Origin: Excoecaria cochinchinensis
Lineage: Eukaryota; Streptophyta; Magnoliopsida; Malpighiales; Euphorbiaceae
Direction: 5' to 3'
DNA: 64,000 bases
Assembly: GCA_947683425.1 (NCBI GenBank)
Contig: CANTUQ010000076.1
Location: forward strand, 4,898,001 to 4,962,000
Part shown: positions 9,928-20,001 of the stretch, one piece after another
How positions within the stretch are numbered: position 1 is the stretch's first letter
How the letters are laid out: each line of letters begins with the position of its first letter
Translations under genes and position numbers: made by a program
The notes under the pieces: generated by a model
Seen by the model: only the letters and a program-made list of their open reading frames with translations
What the model was told of the DNA's origin: nothing
Database searches by the model: none

Positions 9928-12443
9928 TGTGATGCGCGCCGAAACTAGCAAAGGCCCTCGTTGAACCCGCTTTTAGGGTTCGAGGGATTGGTTCGCATCT
10001 TTTTGATCTTGGGCATCATGAGTCATTTTGGATGTCTCTTTCCCAATAGAACATTGGAAAGGATCATCTAGCCTGACAATGCCTTTAGGCACCTTTAAGG
10101 TATTTTGGAGTCACCACCCAATTTATGAGAAATAAGGAAAGATCTCTAACCTCTTTTGGTCTAAACCAAAGATGGTGTTCGGAAGTTCACTCTTATTAAT
10201 GACTTAAGTAAAATTTATAATTTAGCTTTTTAAGAAATTAAAATTCCATCCCTCATCTCACGCGATAATGCATTGAATTTAAAGCTCATTGCAAGCATAT
10301 TGGAAAGCGACAAATAAAGCAATAAGTAAATAAATAAATAATAAATCAATGAGTAAATAAATAAATTACAAATAAGAAATTGAATGGGACAGAACAATCC
10401 CCCAAAATAATAAAGCATAAATAATAAAACTTGCCCCAAAATTAATTACAAGGGCCCAAAAACAAAAGAATAAAAATAATCAAAATGCATAAAAGTAACT
10501 AAAATAAATCATACATAAATCGAGTCATTTATTATTTTTAAGAACATTGGTTCCTTTTTTATTAACTTAAAAATTAGAGAACCATTTTTGGGCATTGATT
10601 GGGAAAACTGGGATGAGTGATCCCGTTTTATGAAAATTTAGTTCTCCATTTGGTAGTGAGATTTTATTTATTAAAATAGGACATTGGTCCAATTATTAAG
10701 AAAAGCCCCAAGTTATTAATTATTAAAAAAAATATGACTTTCTATAATACGGATAATTAATAAAAACATTTTACATACACCATGTAAAAATAATAGAATA
10801 AAAGAAAATACAAAATTTAAAATGCAAACACTAAATTGGATAGCCTTTAATTCTCCGATCCTCCAAGCCGAGCATGAATGTGACTCACACAAATATACAA
10901 ACGTTGAAGCCACAAAACAAATAGAACAAAGTAAAATCTTAGTAAAATGATTTAAAAGAATAATACATGAAGGAACAACTAAGTGAAGATTAGTAAACAA
11001 ACAAATTAAATAAATCAGTAAGATAATTAAATTCAAACAAATAACACTACAGTACGTTAATATTTACTAATAGATAAAATTAACTGGGATAAAAAAGGAT
11101 AATAAAACAAATTAATATCATGCATTTACGCTAGACAGTCGAGAGAACAGGGGAGACGAAGAGATGAAAGGGGAGGAGATCGGGCATGCACGACTTGTGC
11201 ATGCATTGCATGACTCGTGCAATGCATTCACGACTCGTGCATGCATTCCACGAGTCGTGCAGTCTGATTTGGGAAATGCGAGACCCTCTCCGACGATCGA
11301 ATGGGAAAAGGAAAATAATGACACTATCTGATCGGGAAAAAACGAAATCCAACCGGACACATTTCAAGCAAACACAAAGATACAATCTGATCGACAACCA
11401 CAATACAAGCAAAAATAAATCATGACTCAAACAACTAGAAAAACAGAGAAGAACAGAGGAAATGATAACAGACCAACAAATGCAATATCAGGTGATGAAA
11501 ACATGCAAAATATCATGCGAACTAAAGCAACAACCACACTTATTTGATCATGACAACAATGAACATGGGATAAATAAGTTAATAAGATCAAATAAGCAAT
11601 TTATATACAATAGGTACAATGAACAGCATTAACTAGCACAGTAAAACGAAAAAAAGAAAAAAAAAAGAAAAGAAGATGGAAGAAAGAAAAGGAATAGAGA
11701 GATGGCTATTCAGTATTTACCCTCAGATATTGATCTTTGATCTGCAGATAAAAGGTTTCTGATTTTCCTCTTTAGTTTTGTTAAAAAGTGAAAATAGAGA
11801 TTGATGAAAACTTTAAACAAGATTTTCTTTAATGAAAAATAAAAGATGGAGGATGATTGAGTCTCAAACTTCAGGAATTGATTTCTTGGGTCAAGAGCAA
11901 TCTCATAATGCTTCAAGAACAAAAATTACTTTCTTGCTCTCCAAGCTCTTCTCTCTGTGTTTTTCTTTCTGGGTTTTTTAGTGCTTTCAAAAACAATCTC
12001 TGCCCTTTACAGTTTCTTAACTTTTCTTTTTATATCTCAGAGAAGATTAGGTCATTTCCCACTAAATCAAACATAAACCCATGTTTTTCAAACCAAATCC
12101 CCATGAAAAACGGGAGAAGGGAGGTGCTGGAGCATGGGGCACGTGAGGCAGGTGAGATTTTCATCTCACCTGTGAAATGGGCCTCACGTGGTGAGGATGT
12201 ATCTCACCAACGTTAGATGGGCCTCACAACGTGAGGCTTCATCTCACATGGGTGAGATGGGCCTCACCCCACAGGCCCTAGAAAGCCCTTTCCATTTTTC
12301 TTATTTTGAATAAAAAAATGAAAATTATATATATATATTTTTTTATTAAATCACCACTTCTATCTGTCTTTTGCCTGTGAACAGGTATCATTTTCATCAT
12401 TGGGTAACTTCGGTCTGGGCTGCCTCAGGACCTGGTGTCTATA
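9928..12443 (-). repeat. 5' LTR of element A
   Basis: Direct repeat of 1865-4365. On the minus strand it starts at 12443 with TATAGACACC (TG decayed to TA) and ends GCGCGCATCACA before the primer site. It contains the TATA motif (12027-12035), the inverted-repeat cluster (12142-12275) and the palindrome cluster (11185-11266). Adjacent GGAAG at 12444-12448 is the target duplication. Confidence 0.9.
11185..11266. repeat. Palindrome cluster in element A 5' LTR
   Basis: Counterpart of 3110-3242: GCATGCACGACTTGTGC, TGCATGACTCGTGCA and CACGAGTCGTGCAG in sequence. One unit fewer than in the other LTR, which indicates loss or gain of units after insertion. Confidence 0.85.
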
Positions 12444-12448
12444 GGAAG

Positions 12449-13433
12449 CAAGGGGTGTATGCTGTCGTACCGCCACCGATCTTTATGGTAGGGTTGGGTG
12501 ACCTGAATGGTATGTTCTGAAAGACCTATATAGTAATGAAAACTTTGCCATTACTTGTGAAGCCCAAAATAAGAATGAGAACATAGTTGAGGGAATTACA
12601 AGAAATGAGGAGTAGTGAGCTCGAATTTCAAATAACAACTGTCTAGAATAAGATGCGATCTACTTTGGCTAATCTAGTAGACATATGGGCCACAACAAAG
12701 ATGAATTAGTGTTAGAAAGGGGTAGTATTGAGGAATAGGTGAAGGATTTATGGGTGGAGTCAAAAAAGGAGAGATTAGGGGAAAACGGTTCAAAAAATAG
12801 GGGAGAAGCAGTTAATGCTATAACTAAAAGTGGACGGGTGATCCCAAAAATTGAAAGACAAACCGCTCCGACTCCACCTGAGGATTAAAAGGTAGATGAG
12901 AATGACCAAATCCTGAAACAGCTGAAGAAGATGCCAAAACAAGTATCTGTTTAGAAGCTTCTAATGCTGTCTCCTTTGCACCAACATAAGTTAGTTGATG
13001 CCCTGTGTGAGTCAACTGTTGTACAAATATCTCCCCCTTAACTATTGGAAATAGTCAGAGGAGGATGCGGTAAGAAGATCGCATTTACCAATGTAAACTT
13101 ACATATAGAAGGGTGAGAACACAACAAGCCTCTGTATATTAGGGTTGAAGTAAATGGCAAGCATACGTCTTGTTTAATGGTTGATGATTAGAAATCCATC
13201 AATGTATGCCCTTTTACTACCATACCCATATATGATGAGTCGATGCTTACTAAGTATAAGCTCACCACTATGGCCTATGATAATTCAAAGCGGTAGGTCA
13301 AAAAGACCTTTAAAGCATTGGTAAAAGTGAGACCTATTGTAGTGGAAGCTGAATTTACAGTGCTCCCCATTCCGGCCAACTTCTCACTATTGCTAGGCAG
13401 GCTGTGTTTTCATAAATTGGGAGGGGTGCCTTC
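12449..13433 (+). pseudogene. Tat-type gag end and protease remnant (Tat-1, second segment)
   Basis: Continues Tat-1 after element A. Near 13090-13420 the plus strand gives HNKPLYIRVEVNGKH, a region around the aspartic protease active site at about 13169-13200 (LMVDD then a stop, then KSINVCPFTTIP), and LLLGRLCFHKLGGVP. The third active-site position is a stop codon, and many other stops are present. Protease would process the polyprotein in a live element. The segment ends where solo LTR E is inserted. Confidence 0.8.
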
Positions 13434-13717
13434 TATAATGCCCCAAAATCTACCTTGGTAGTACTTTGCATAATTAAGTGATTGAACTAGCATGATTATT
13501 ATTTTAAAGGTGTAATAAGGGTATAAATATGGAATTTATTTATTTTAAAGTGGTAAATTAACGAGCTATTAACTTGAGCTTTAATGGTTTATCTGAAATT
13601 GAGGACTTAATTGCATAGGAATGATTAAATTAAGGATTAAATTGATAAGAGAAAGATTAAATTAAGACAATTTTGGAATGAGAATAAGTTAAGGGATTGA
13701 AGGAGGAATTGACGAAC

Positions 13718-13731
13718 TATATATATAAATA
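13718..13731 (+). promoter_or_regulatory. TATA box of solo LTR E
   Basis: TATATATAAATA about 285 bases from the LTR start. If used, U3 is short and the palindrome array lies in the transcript. Confidence 0.5.
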
Positions 13732-14611
13732 CATGCAAAGGCAGAATATGACACATGGTAAGGTGGAATTCTGCCTCCTAAACCATTTTTGGTGGAAGAG
13801 TTTTGAAATCAAAGAATTTTGTTTTCTTTCTTCTTCTTTACTTGGATTCTAATTAAAGGAAATTAAAAAGATGTTAAGCTTGGTTAATTAGCTATTACAT
13901 GTAAATCAGCTTAGTAAGTTTGATTTTTAATTTCTTTATTTTCTGATCTTGTAAAGGAATTTCTGAAATTCTAGAATTGTTGGAGTAAGGGAGTTAACAA
14001 GGATCTTGAATGTATTCTTGTTAGTGGAGGAAGCTGAAAGGAAGAAAAAATGGAAAGAGAAAGCAATTGTGGAGTGAAGCTAGAAAAGGTAGTACTGCAA
14101 TTCAGGTTGGGATTCCATTTATATGTGAAATAAATTGTAAAGTGATAATGAGTCAATTGGTAGAAGTATTGTCATGTTATAAAGAAATTGAATTTATGAG
14201 TTTTTGAGATTTAAGAGTGAGTTAATTAGAGCTCTGTTTAAAGTTTCCTAGAATTATTAATAATTAGTTGAATACAAATCAGGTTATGAATATTTAAATG
14301 ACTAGTTTCTTGTTGGTCATATACCTAGCAAGTTTAGAAGACTTTGTAGTTTAATTATGCATTGAAGTAAGTGAATTGAGGTAAGTGATTTAAATGCAAT
14401 ATGTTCTTGGTTTAGAATAGATTTTGAGTTGAACGGTATAATCTTTGAATTAAAGTTCAAACTGTGCGATTAATGTGTTTAAATGAAATTAAAGTGTTGT
14501 GGAGCAATATTTATGAAGGGAGTTAAGGCTTGAAATTTTACTCTTTAGGTGAGGGTGGTTTGGCAAGAAAACTTGGAATTTTGTAGAATTTAAGTTATGC
14601 ATTTTTTTTAG

Positions 14612-15071
14612 TTACACGGCGGTAAGGTTTATCTTACCACCGTTTAATTGTATTCTGGAGGTTTAATTTGACCAGTTTTTGGTTTTACGTGGCAGTCAGG
14701 ATTTTCTTACCGCCGTGTAAACATATTCTTGATGAGAAATTTGTCAATCTTTGGTTTTACATGGTGGTCAAGATTTTCCTTACCGCAGTGTAAAAGCATT
14801 ATGGACTTGTTTTTGGCTTACAAGTTATTTTACACGATGGTCATGGTATTTCTTACTGCCGTGTGGTAAGCCTGACCACCGTGTAAAATAACCTTACCAC
14901 CATGTAATTGCATTCTATTTAGCATCTTTTGGATTTGCTAGTTTACATGGCTGTTAGAAATTTCTTATCGCCGTGTAAGAATTTCTTACTGCTATGTAAA
15001 TAGCTTCTATTTTGAAAAACAAATTTCATGCTATTTACATGGTGGGCAGGAAAGTTTTACCTCCGTGTAAC
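14612..15071. repeat. Palindrome array in solo LTR E
   Basis: Alternating half-sites TTACACGGCGGTAAG and CTTACCGCCGTGTAA, separated by a few to about 25 bases, repeated about six to eight times with decay (GGCGG to GGTGG, GCCGTG to ACCATG). Half-sites face each other and would pair into 12-15 bp stems. Confidence 0.85.
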
Positions 15072-15284
15072 CTCTATTTTCAGTATTTTGTATCTTCAAT
15101 TTTACTCAGTTTTGTACGTCCAGCTTTTACTTGAAAACCTATATCATCTGTTTAATGATTATATAAAGATGATATATGACTAAATTACCGCGAAATGAAT
15201 AAATTCTGATGAGTTATCAATTGATATGTTTTCTATTGTATTACTTAAGAATTTGAGTTATTAGAGTACCTGCTAGTCAGTCTA

Positions 15285-15500
15285 GGCTATGGATAGATAA
15301 GCATGCCTATAAGTGGCTTGAGTAGCTGCTACTTGATTATTTTCCATACGAGGATGCTAGATTATTTTAATACAATTCATTCCTTCGGGGAACAACTTGT
15401 TTGATATCTTCCTTTCGAGGATGCTTGAATCTTCCCATCGACAATGCTTGTTTTCATTCCTCTAGGAATGCTTGAATAACTACTCGTTATCCACAGTGAT
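15285..15500 (+). other. Hairpin ladder in solo LTR E
   Basis: Begins with GGATAGATAAGCATGCC and ends with CTCGTTATCCAC, the two modules shared by the other chromovirus LTRs. Between them are small stem-loops such as CATTCC-TCTA-GGAATG and GTTCCCC-type pairs. The hairpin sequences are not those of the other LTRs. Confidence 0.65.
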
Positions 15501-15765
15501 AGAAAGGCAGGTAGTCAGTTTTCCTGATAATGTTTTGTTTTAAACTCATCTATGTTACTGGTATTCATTCTGAGTATGTTGATACATGAACTTTGGTATT
15601 ATGAAATTAAATTTGGACAAATAATATGTTTTATTTGATTTTTTAATTAATTATCCTTTTGTATGAGTTATCATTTATTATTGTATCTTTAATTCTTGAT
15701 TTGCTGATGACATACATATATTTGCATCGATGACTCCTGTGAGTGGTCATCCAGTATCACCTTTG

Positions 15766-15815
15766 AATCCCCACTAAGCTTTATGCTTAGCATGGATTTT
15801 CTCTTATTCCGTGTA
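15766..15815 (+). other. CTAAGC/GCTTAG stem-loop in solo LTR E
   Basis: CCCCACTAAGCTTTATGCTTAGCATGG, written here as CCCCACTAAGC, TTTAT and GCTTAGCATGG, followed by a T-rich tract and CCGTG. The same module is in F, D, H and I, each about 400 bases before the LTR end. Confidence 0.75.
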
Positions 15816-16166
15816 GGTTTTAACGTTAGCTCTGCTCGTAAGAATATCCTGCAAGGTCATAAGGGATCACAGGCATAAGATTTGAAAGAAGTTTTTTGTT
15901 GATGTAGATTTCTTTTTGATGTATATTTTATAATTACATAAGTTTCCTTTTATATAAGATGTTTTGTAATATATGGCCTAAAATTATATAGCTATGGGAT
16001 TTGAACTTCTCTTTTGGTAGTGCATGGTTTAACTTATTTTGTTATAAGATATAAATAGGGGTAGATTTGTCGGCATGTTTCTGATTATATGTTTGCTAGT
16101 GTGACACCCCTTAATAGGATCTCTGTATTATCAGTTAATCTTTGTCAGGTAGTTAGGGGTGTTACA

Positions 16167-17232
16167 TCTTCTACCCTTTATCAAATAATCCAGATCCCGT
16201 ATGATGGGAAGTGGTAACAATTAAAGCCACATGGGAAAACCAAAGTGTCCATGCTATAAATAGCTAACCAACATTTCTATGGGTTCCATATTGTTGACAT
16301 CCATTGAGGAAAGTGAGGGGACTATAAGAACCCACACGTGGTCAACATGCTACAAAGAATGAATTATCTCCCCGAAGTGAGTTTGGGCAGGAGTTCCCAA
16401 GGCATTTAGAGGGCTATTACACCTGCCAAACAGAGAGACAAGAAAGGCCTGGATTATTGCTCAGATAAGGATAAGAACAAAGGAAGACATAAGGTAGTGA
16501 GGATCCCTCAAATCACTGAGAGCTTTATACCGATGACTCGAGAATGCAAATATTGTGGAGATGCTGAGCCCATTATGGTTTGTGGCAAAATGTTGCCTGG
16601 TTTTGAGATTTTTAATGACATGTATGACTAGGTTGCTAGGACCGTCAAGCCAACATTTGGGTTTTTAGATGAGAAAATTATTATGAAGTTGTCCAACCTG
16701 GACTTGGATTAACCTGAAGAGATCATAACCCTATAACTGCTAGCTACTCGAGTCAAGGGTAAAGAAAAGGCGATGCTAGAATCTGAAGAAGTAGAGAAGA
16801 GTTAGTTCAGCCAGGTCAGATGCTCGAAGATGGGGAAACTTTTGCCGCTACTACATCGGCCCAGGAATTTAGATAGTTATCCTTTTGTTGATGTAATTTA
16901 TATTTTGCACACGTTTGAAAATGATGTATATTTTTTTAAATATGTCAATAATATGAACAATTTTGCTTATTTGTGCGATGTTTTATCTAATTACATCATG
17001 CATGGCATTGATTATGAATCTCATCACATTTTTTATAGTAATTCAATAAGCACAACTCCATTTAATCTTGGGATAGAAGACAACCCTAAAGAGATCTTAA
17101 TTAGATCCGATGTGACTCTTAAAGAAACGTTAAAATTTGAGTGAATTTTGAAAAAATATGAAAGAGTCTTTAAATAAACATATAATAACCTACCAAGAAT
17201 AGATCGAGATATAGCAGAATATCCAATTCTAA
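16167..17232 (+). pseudogene. Tat-1 pol: protease end and linker to reverse transcriptase
   Basis: The plus strand continues protease, then NKGRHKVVRIPQITESF, PGFEIFNDMYD (matching PGFEVFNDVYN in Tat-2) and the acidic linker. The open stretch 16830-17141 contains FNLGIEDNPKEILIRSD. The final bases resemble the start of reverse transcriptase (NNLPRIDRDIAEYPILT) after a stop. It is cut at 17232 by the CACTA-like end; no catalytic domain remains. Confidence 0.78.
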
Positions 17233-17354
17233 CACTACAAAAAAATAGCAAGATAGCGACTAAAATTAGCAACTGCAATATTTCAGTCGCTAATTAGCGA
17301 CTGATTAGCGACCGTTTTAAGAATTGGTCGTAAAAATTAATTTTTTATTTTTTG
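17233..17354. mobile_element. CACTA-like DNA transposon end (fragment)
   Basis: Begins CACTACAAAAAAATAGC, the form of a CACTA terminal inverted repeat. Subterminal repeats of TAGCGAC and GTCGCTA follow, in both orientations. It is cut after about 120 bases by the LTR of F. No transposase is present. A MITE with similar ends is an alternative. Confidence 0.6.
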
Positions 17355-18436
17355 TGTCACACCCCATTTGCCCCCTAGTAGTATGAGCCTATTTGTGTGT
17401 GCATGCATGGTATGTGTTTGGCATGTCATAAGGGCATTTTGGGTAAAAATACATGTTTGTGGGTTTTGTTAGTATGAGGGTGCATGTATGGTAGTAAGAT
17501 GTGAGTAAGTTGGGTTATGTTTGTGTGTGCATGAGCATACCATAGTAGGGTGTGTTTAAGTTGGGATGTCATTGTGTGTTGTTGCTTGGGTGTGAGTGGT
17601 CAAGTTCCACCAATCTTAGGATGACACGTGGTTAGGGTTTTAGAAATGGGTGTAAAAAGAAAGAGAAAGAAGGGGGCAGCAACTTCTACTGCCTCTCATC
17701 CCATTTTCTCTTCCTCATTACTCCTTCTTCCTCTTTTCCCTTCCCATTTGTGTCCTGGTATTTGATTCAAGTGATTTGTGGTTAAAAGTGATCGCTCCTC
17801 AACCTCCGCTAGGTAAATTTTCTGCATTTTCATCATCTTCTTCATACTGTTCATTTTCTTCTTCGCATTTCTAGATTGGGTTTTGATCTAGGGTTTGGTT
17901 TTTGGTGTGTTATTGTTGGTCTGTTGGTTAGTTGGGCCTCCTCGTGACCCAAAAGGTAAGGAGAAGGCAGGGAATAGTGGAACCAACTGACTAGAGCTTT
18001 AGATTTTCAGGTTTGGGAATTTCTGCATTTCTTGTGTTCTTGCTGTGTTTGATCATTTTGGTGGTAATCTGTTGTATTAATAATGCATGCTGGGATAATG
18101 GATGAGTGGGAGTTGATTTTAGTTTAATGCATGAAGGCTAAAACTTTGAGAATGGAATTGAAGTTGATTTGAGTTTACTGTCATTTTTTGGGTTCTGGTA
18201 TTGTGAAATTTTGATTAAGCTATTATGTGTTTTGGAGTGGGTAATTATTGAAGGAAGTGTTTATATGTTGTTTACGTTAGTTTTGAATGCTTGGGGAAGC
18301 TTGATTTCCAGGTAAGATTGAATTGGATTTAAGTTAGGATGATTTCTGGAATTTTAGGATCTGTGCAGTTTTCATGACATTAGGGTTTTTGAGAAATCGT
18401 GATATCAAGGACGATCTCTTCATGGCGAGCAGAGAG

Positions 18437-18660
18437 AGCAGGAGCACGAGTCGTGCTCCTGGACACGAGTCGTGCTACTAGCTGGAAGCCGAGAACGGGT
18501 CGTGCTTTGGGAGCAGGAGCACGAGTCGTGCTCCTCAGCATGACTCGTGCCCCTCAAATCTCCAGGAGCACGAGTCGTGCTCCTCAACACGACTCGTGCC
18601 CCTCAAGTCTCCAAGAGCACGAGTAGTGCTCCTCATCACGACTCGTGCCCCTCTAGCCGC
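18437..18660. repeat. Palindrome array in F LTR
   Basis: About seven copies of a CACGAGTCGTG or CACGACTCGTG core, the best being GAGCACGAGTCGTGCTC, in pairs separated by CCTCAAATCTCCAG-type spacers. The core matches the palindromes in element A, although A belongs to the Tat group. Confidence 0.88.
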
Positions 18661-18952
18661 TATCCCTTTTGTTTTTATCAAACGTATTTGGGTCCTTTTC
18701 AATCCTTTTTCTTCTGTTTTGAGTTCTTCAGTCCTCATTTATGTGCTCTTAATGTGCAAATGATATAATGGGTATTTTTAAATTAGCCAAATAAAAAGTA
18801 ATGTATACGATATTGTATGTTATAGGTTATTGAATGATATTGGGTTATGCATGTCTTATTTATAATTCATTGATATGAATGTGAGTATAATTATGTGTCA
18901 CACTAAGAAGTATGATCTGGATGATGCATGACCTACTAGAGTCAAGTAAGTG

Positions 18953-19185
18953 GATAGTTAGGCATGCCTAATAGAGTCTTTAGCTGCAGCCTCAGTTCCG
19001 TTTTGACCCTAATCAAGTCCCCGTTTGGTTCCTCGCGAACCCCTCAGTATTTGGATCTTGTGTAAGGTCCCCTCAGTAAAATGTTTTGTAATTGATAAAA
19101 TGAAATGGTTTTTCATTCGTACCCGTAAGGTACTATCAGTATTCGATTCGTACCCGTAAGGTACTGTCCGTATACTCGTTATCCA
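18953..19185 (+). other. Hairpin ladder in F LTR
   Basis: GGATAGTTAGGCATGCCTAA, then GACCCTAATCAAGTCCCC, GGATCTTGTGTAAGGTCC, and two copies of GTACC-CGTAA-GGTAC, ending at CTCGTTATCCACTA. Each piece can form a short stem-loop. Confidence 0.7.
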
Positions 19186-19443
19186 CTATTATGAGTCAGC
19201 AAGTGCTCTTTTTGTTTTGCTCCGCTTTGATATGATTACAAGAATATGGTATTCGGGTGCGTATAATGATAAGTATGAGAAATCAATTAAAGTGTAAATG
19301 AATGTGGATGTGAACTTCTGAATGCATGTCTTTATTTTGCAAGTATGATTATATAGCTGATATCATTATCCACATTTGTCATATTGGATGTGTATTGCAT
19401 TGACGACCATTGTGAATGGCCGTCCACCCTTTTGTTGTGTGTT

Positions 19444-19490
19444 CCCACTAAGCGTTTATCACTTAGCATGGTGTTTTATCCGTGCAGGTG
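19444..19490 (+). other. CTAAGCG stem-loop in F LTR
   Basis: CCCACTAAGCG, a TTTATC loop and ACTTAGCATGG, then a T-rich tract and CCGTGCAGGTG. Position and sequence agree with D, E, H and I. Confidence 0.75.
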
Positions 19491-19886
19491 CAGAGGATGG
19501 TGTTCTTTTGGGAGAGTCGTCGCCAGTCAAGCCAACATAGAGTGATTAGTGTTAGGGCTTTATTTTTGATAGCATGTTGATTCTTTTGTATCGGAACTCT
19601 CTTTATACCATTATTTTGTAAAGCTTTCGCATTTATATACTTTTGCGACATGTAATTATCTTATTCTGACTTTTGATTAGAACATTTTTGTAACGAATTT
19701 TGCTATTGTAATGATGGATTATTCTGATGCTTATGAAGGTTTTAATTTTTCCGTAATGATGTATGTTTATTATGTATGAATGTATGCTTTGTATGTTTAT
19801 CAGCTTGGTGACACACCCGGCTCATACGGTTTCTCACTCCTTGAGGATGGGTATGCCTACGTATGGGTAAGGGGTGTTACAATTTT

Positions 19887-19898
19887 TGGTATCAGAGC
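19887..19898 (+). other. Primer-binding site of element F
   Basis: TGGTATCAGAGC starts five bases after the LTR end. It is complementary to the 3' end of initiator tRNA-Met, the usual primer of plant chromoviruses. Confidence 0.9.
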
Positions 19899-20001
19899 CT
19901 AGGTTTAGGCATTTCTGGGTGTTGTTGATGTGTTGAGGTGCATAGATGTGTATATATCTAGATCTGTGTTGGCTGACGCGGTTGTCTTCTTGTTGTTTTA
20001 C

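Larger units (their letters stand above)
1865..12443 (-). mobile_element. Element A: non-autonomous Tat/Ogre-type LTR retrotransposon
   Basis: Two direct repeats of about 2.5 kb (1865-4365 and 9928-12443) bound 5,562 bases of internal DNA. On the minus strand the LTR begins TGTAGACACC (TATAGACACC in the 5' copy) and ends GCGTCACA or GCATCACA. The five bases GGAAG lie on both sides (1860-1864 and 12444-12448), a perfect target duplication showing insertion into Tat-1 gag/protease. The internal region keeps a primer site, a gag with a large deletion, a short pol linker fragment, conserved non-coding blocks and tandem arrays. Reverse transcriptase, RNase H and integrase are absent, so transposition would have needed helper proteins. 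The LTRs differ by many substitutions and small indels, so it is not recent. Confidence 0.92.
13434..16166 (+). mobile_element. Solo LTR E (chromovirus-like)
   Basis: Starts TATAATGCCCC (TG decayed to TA) and ends GGGGTGTTACA, with flanks CCTTC (13429-13433) and TCTTC (16167-16171), a target duplication with one mismatch. The Tat-1 reading resumes across it, from HKLGGVP to TLYQ. There is no internal region, so it probably arose by recombination between two LTRs. It contains a TATA box, a palindrome array, a hairpin ladder and the CTAAGC stem-loop. No gene is present in its 2.7 kb. Confidence 0.88.
17355..19881 (+). repeat. 5' LTR of element F
   Basis: Starts TGTCACACCCCATTTGCC and ends AAGGGGTGTTACA. 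It shares its start, hairpin ladder and end with the LTRs of I read on the minus strand. No convincing TATA box was found. It holds the palindrome array (18437-18660), hairpin ladder (18953-19185) and CTAAGCG stem-loop (19444-19490). Small open frames over the palindromes are not genes. Confidence 0.9.

Noticed and set aside
19887..19898. Possible tRNA-Met gene fragments at the TGGTATCAGAGC sites
   Set aside because: Only the complement of a tRNA 3' end is present, right after an LTR end; these are primer-binding sites.
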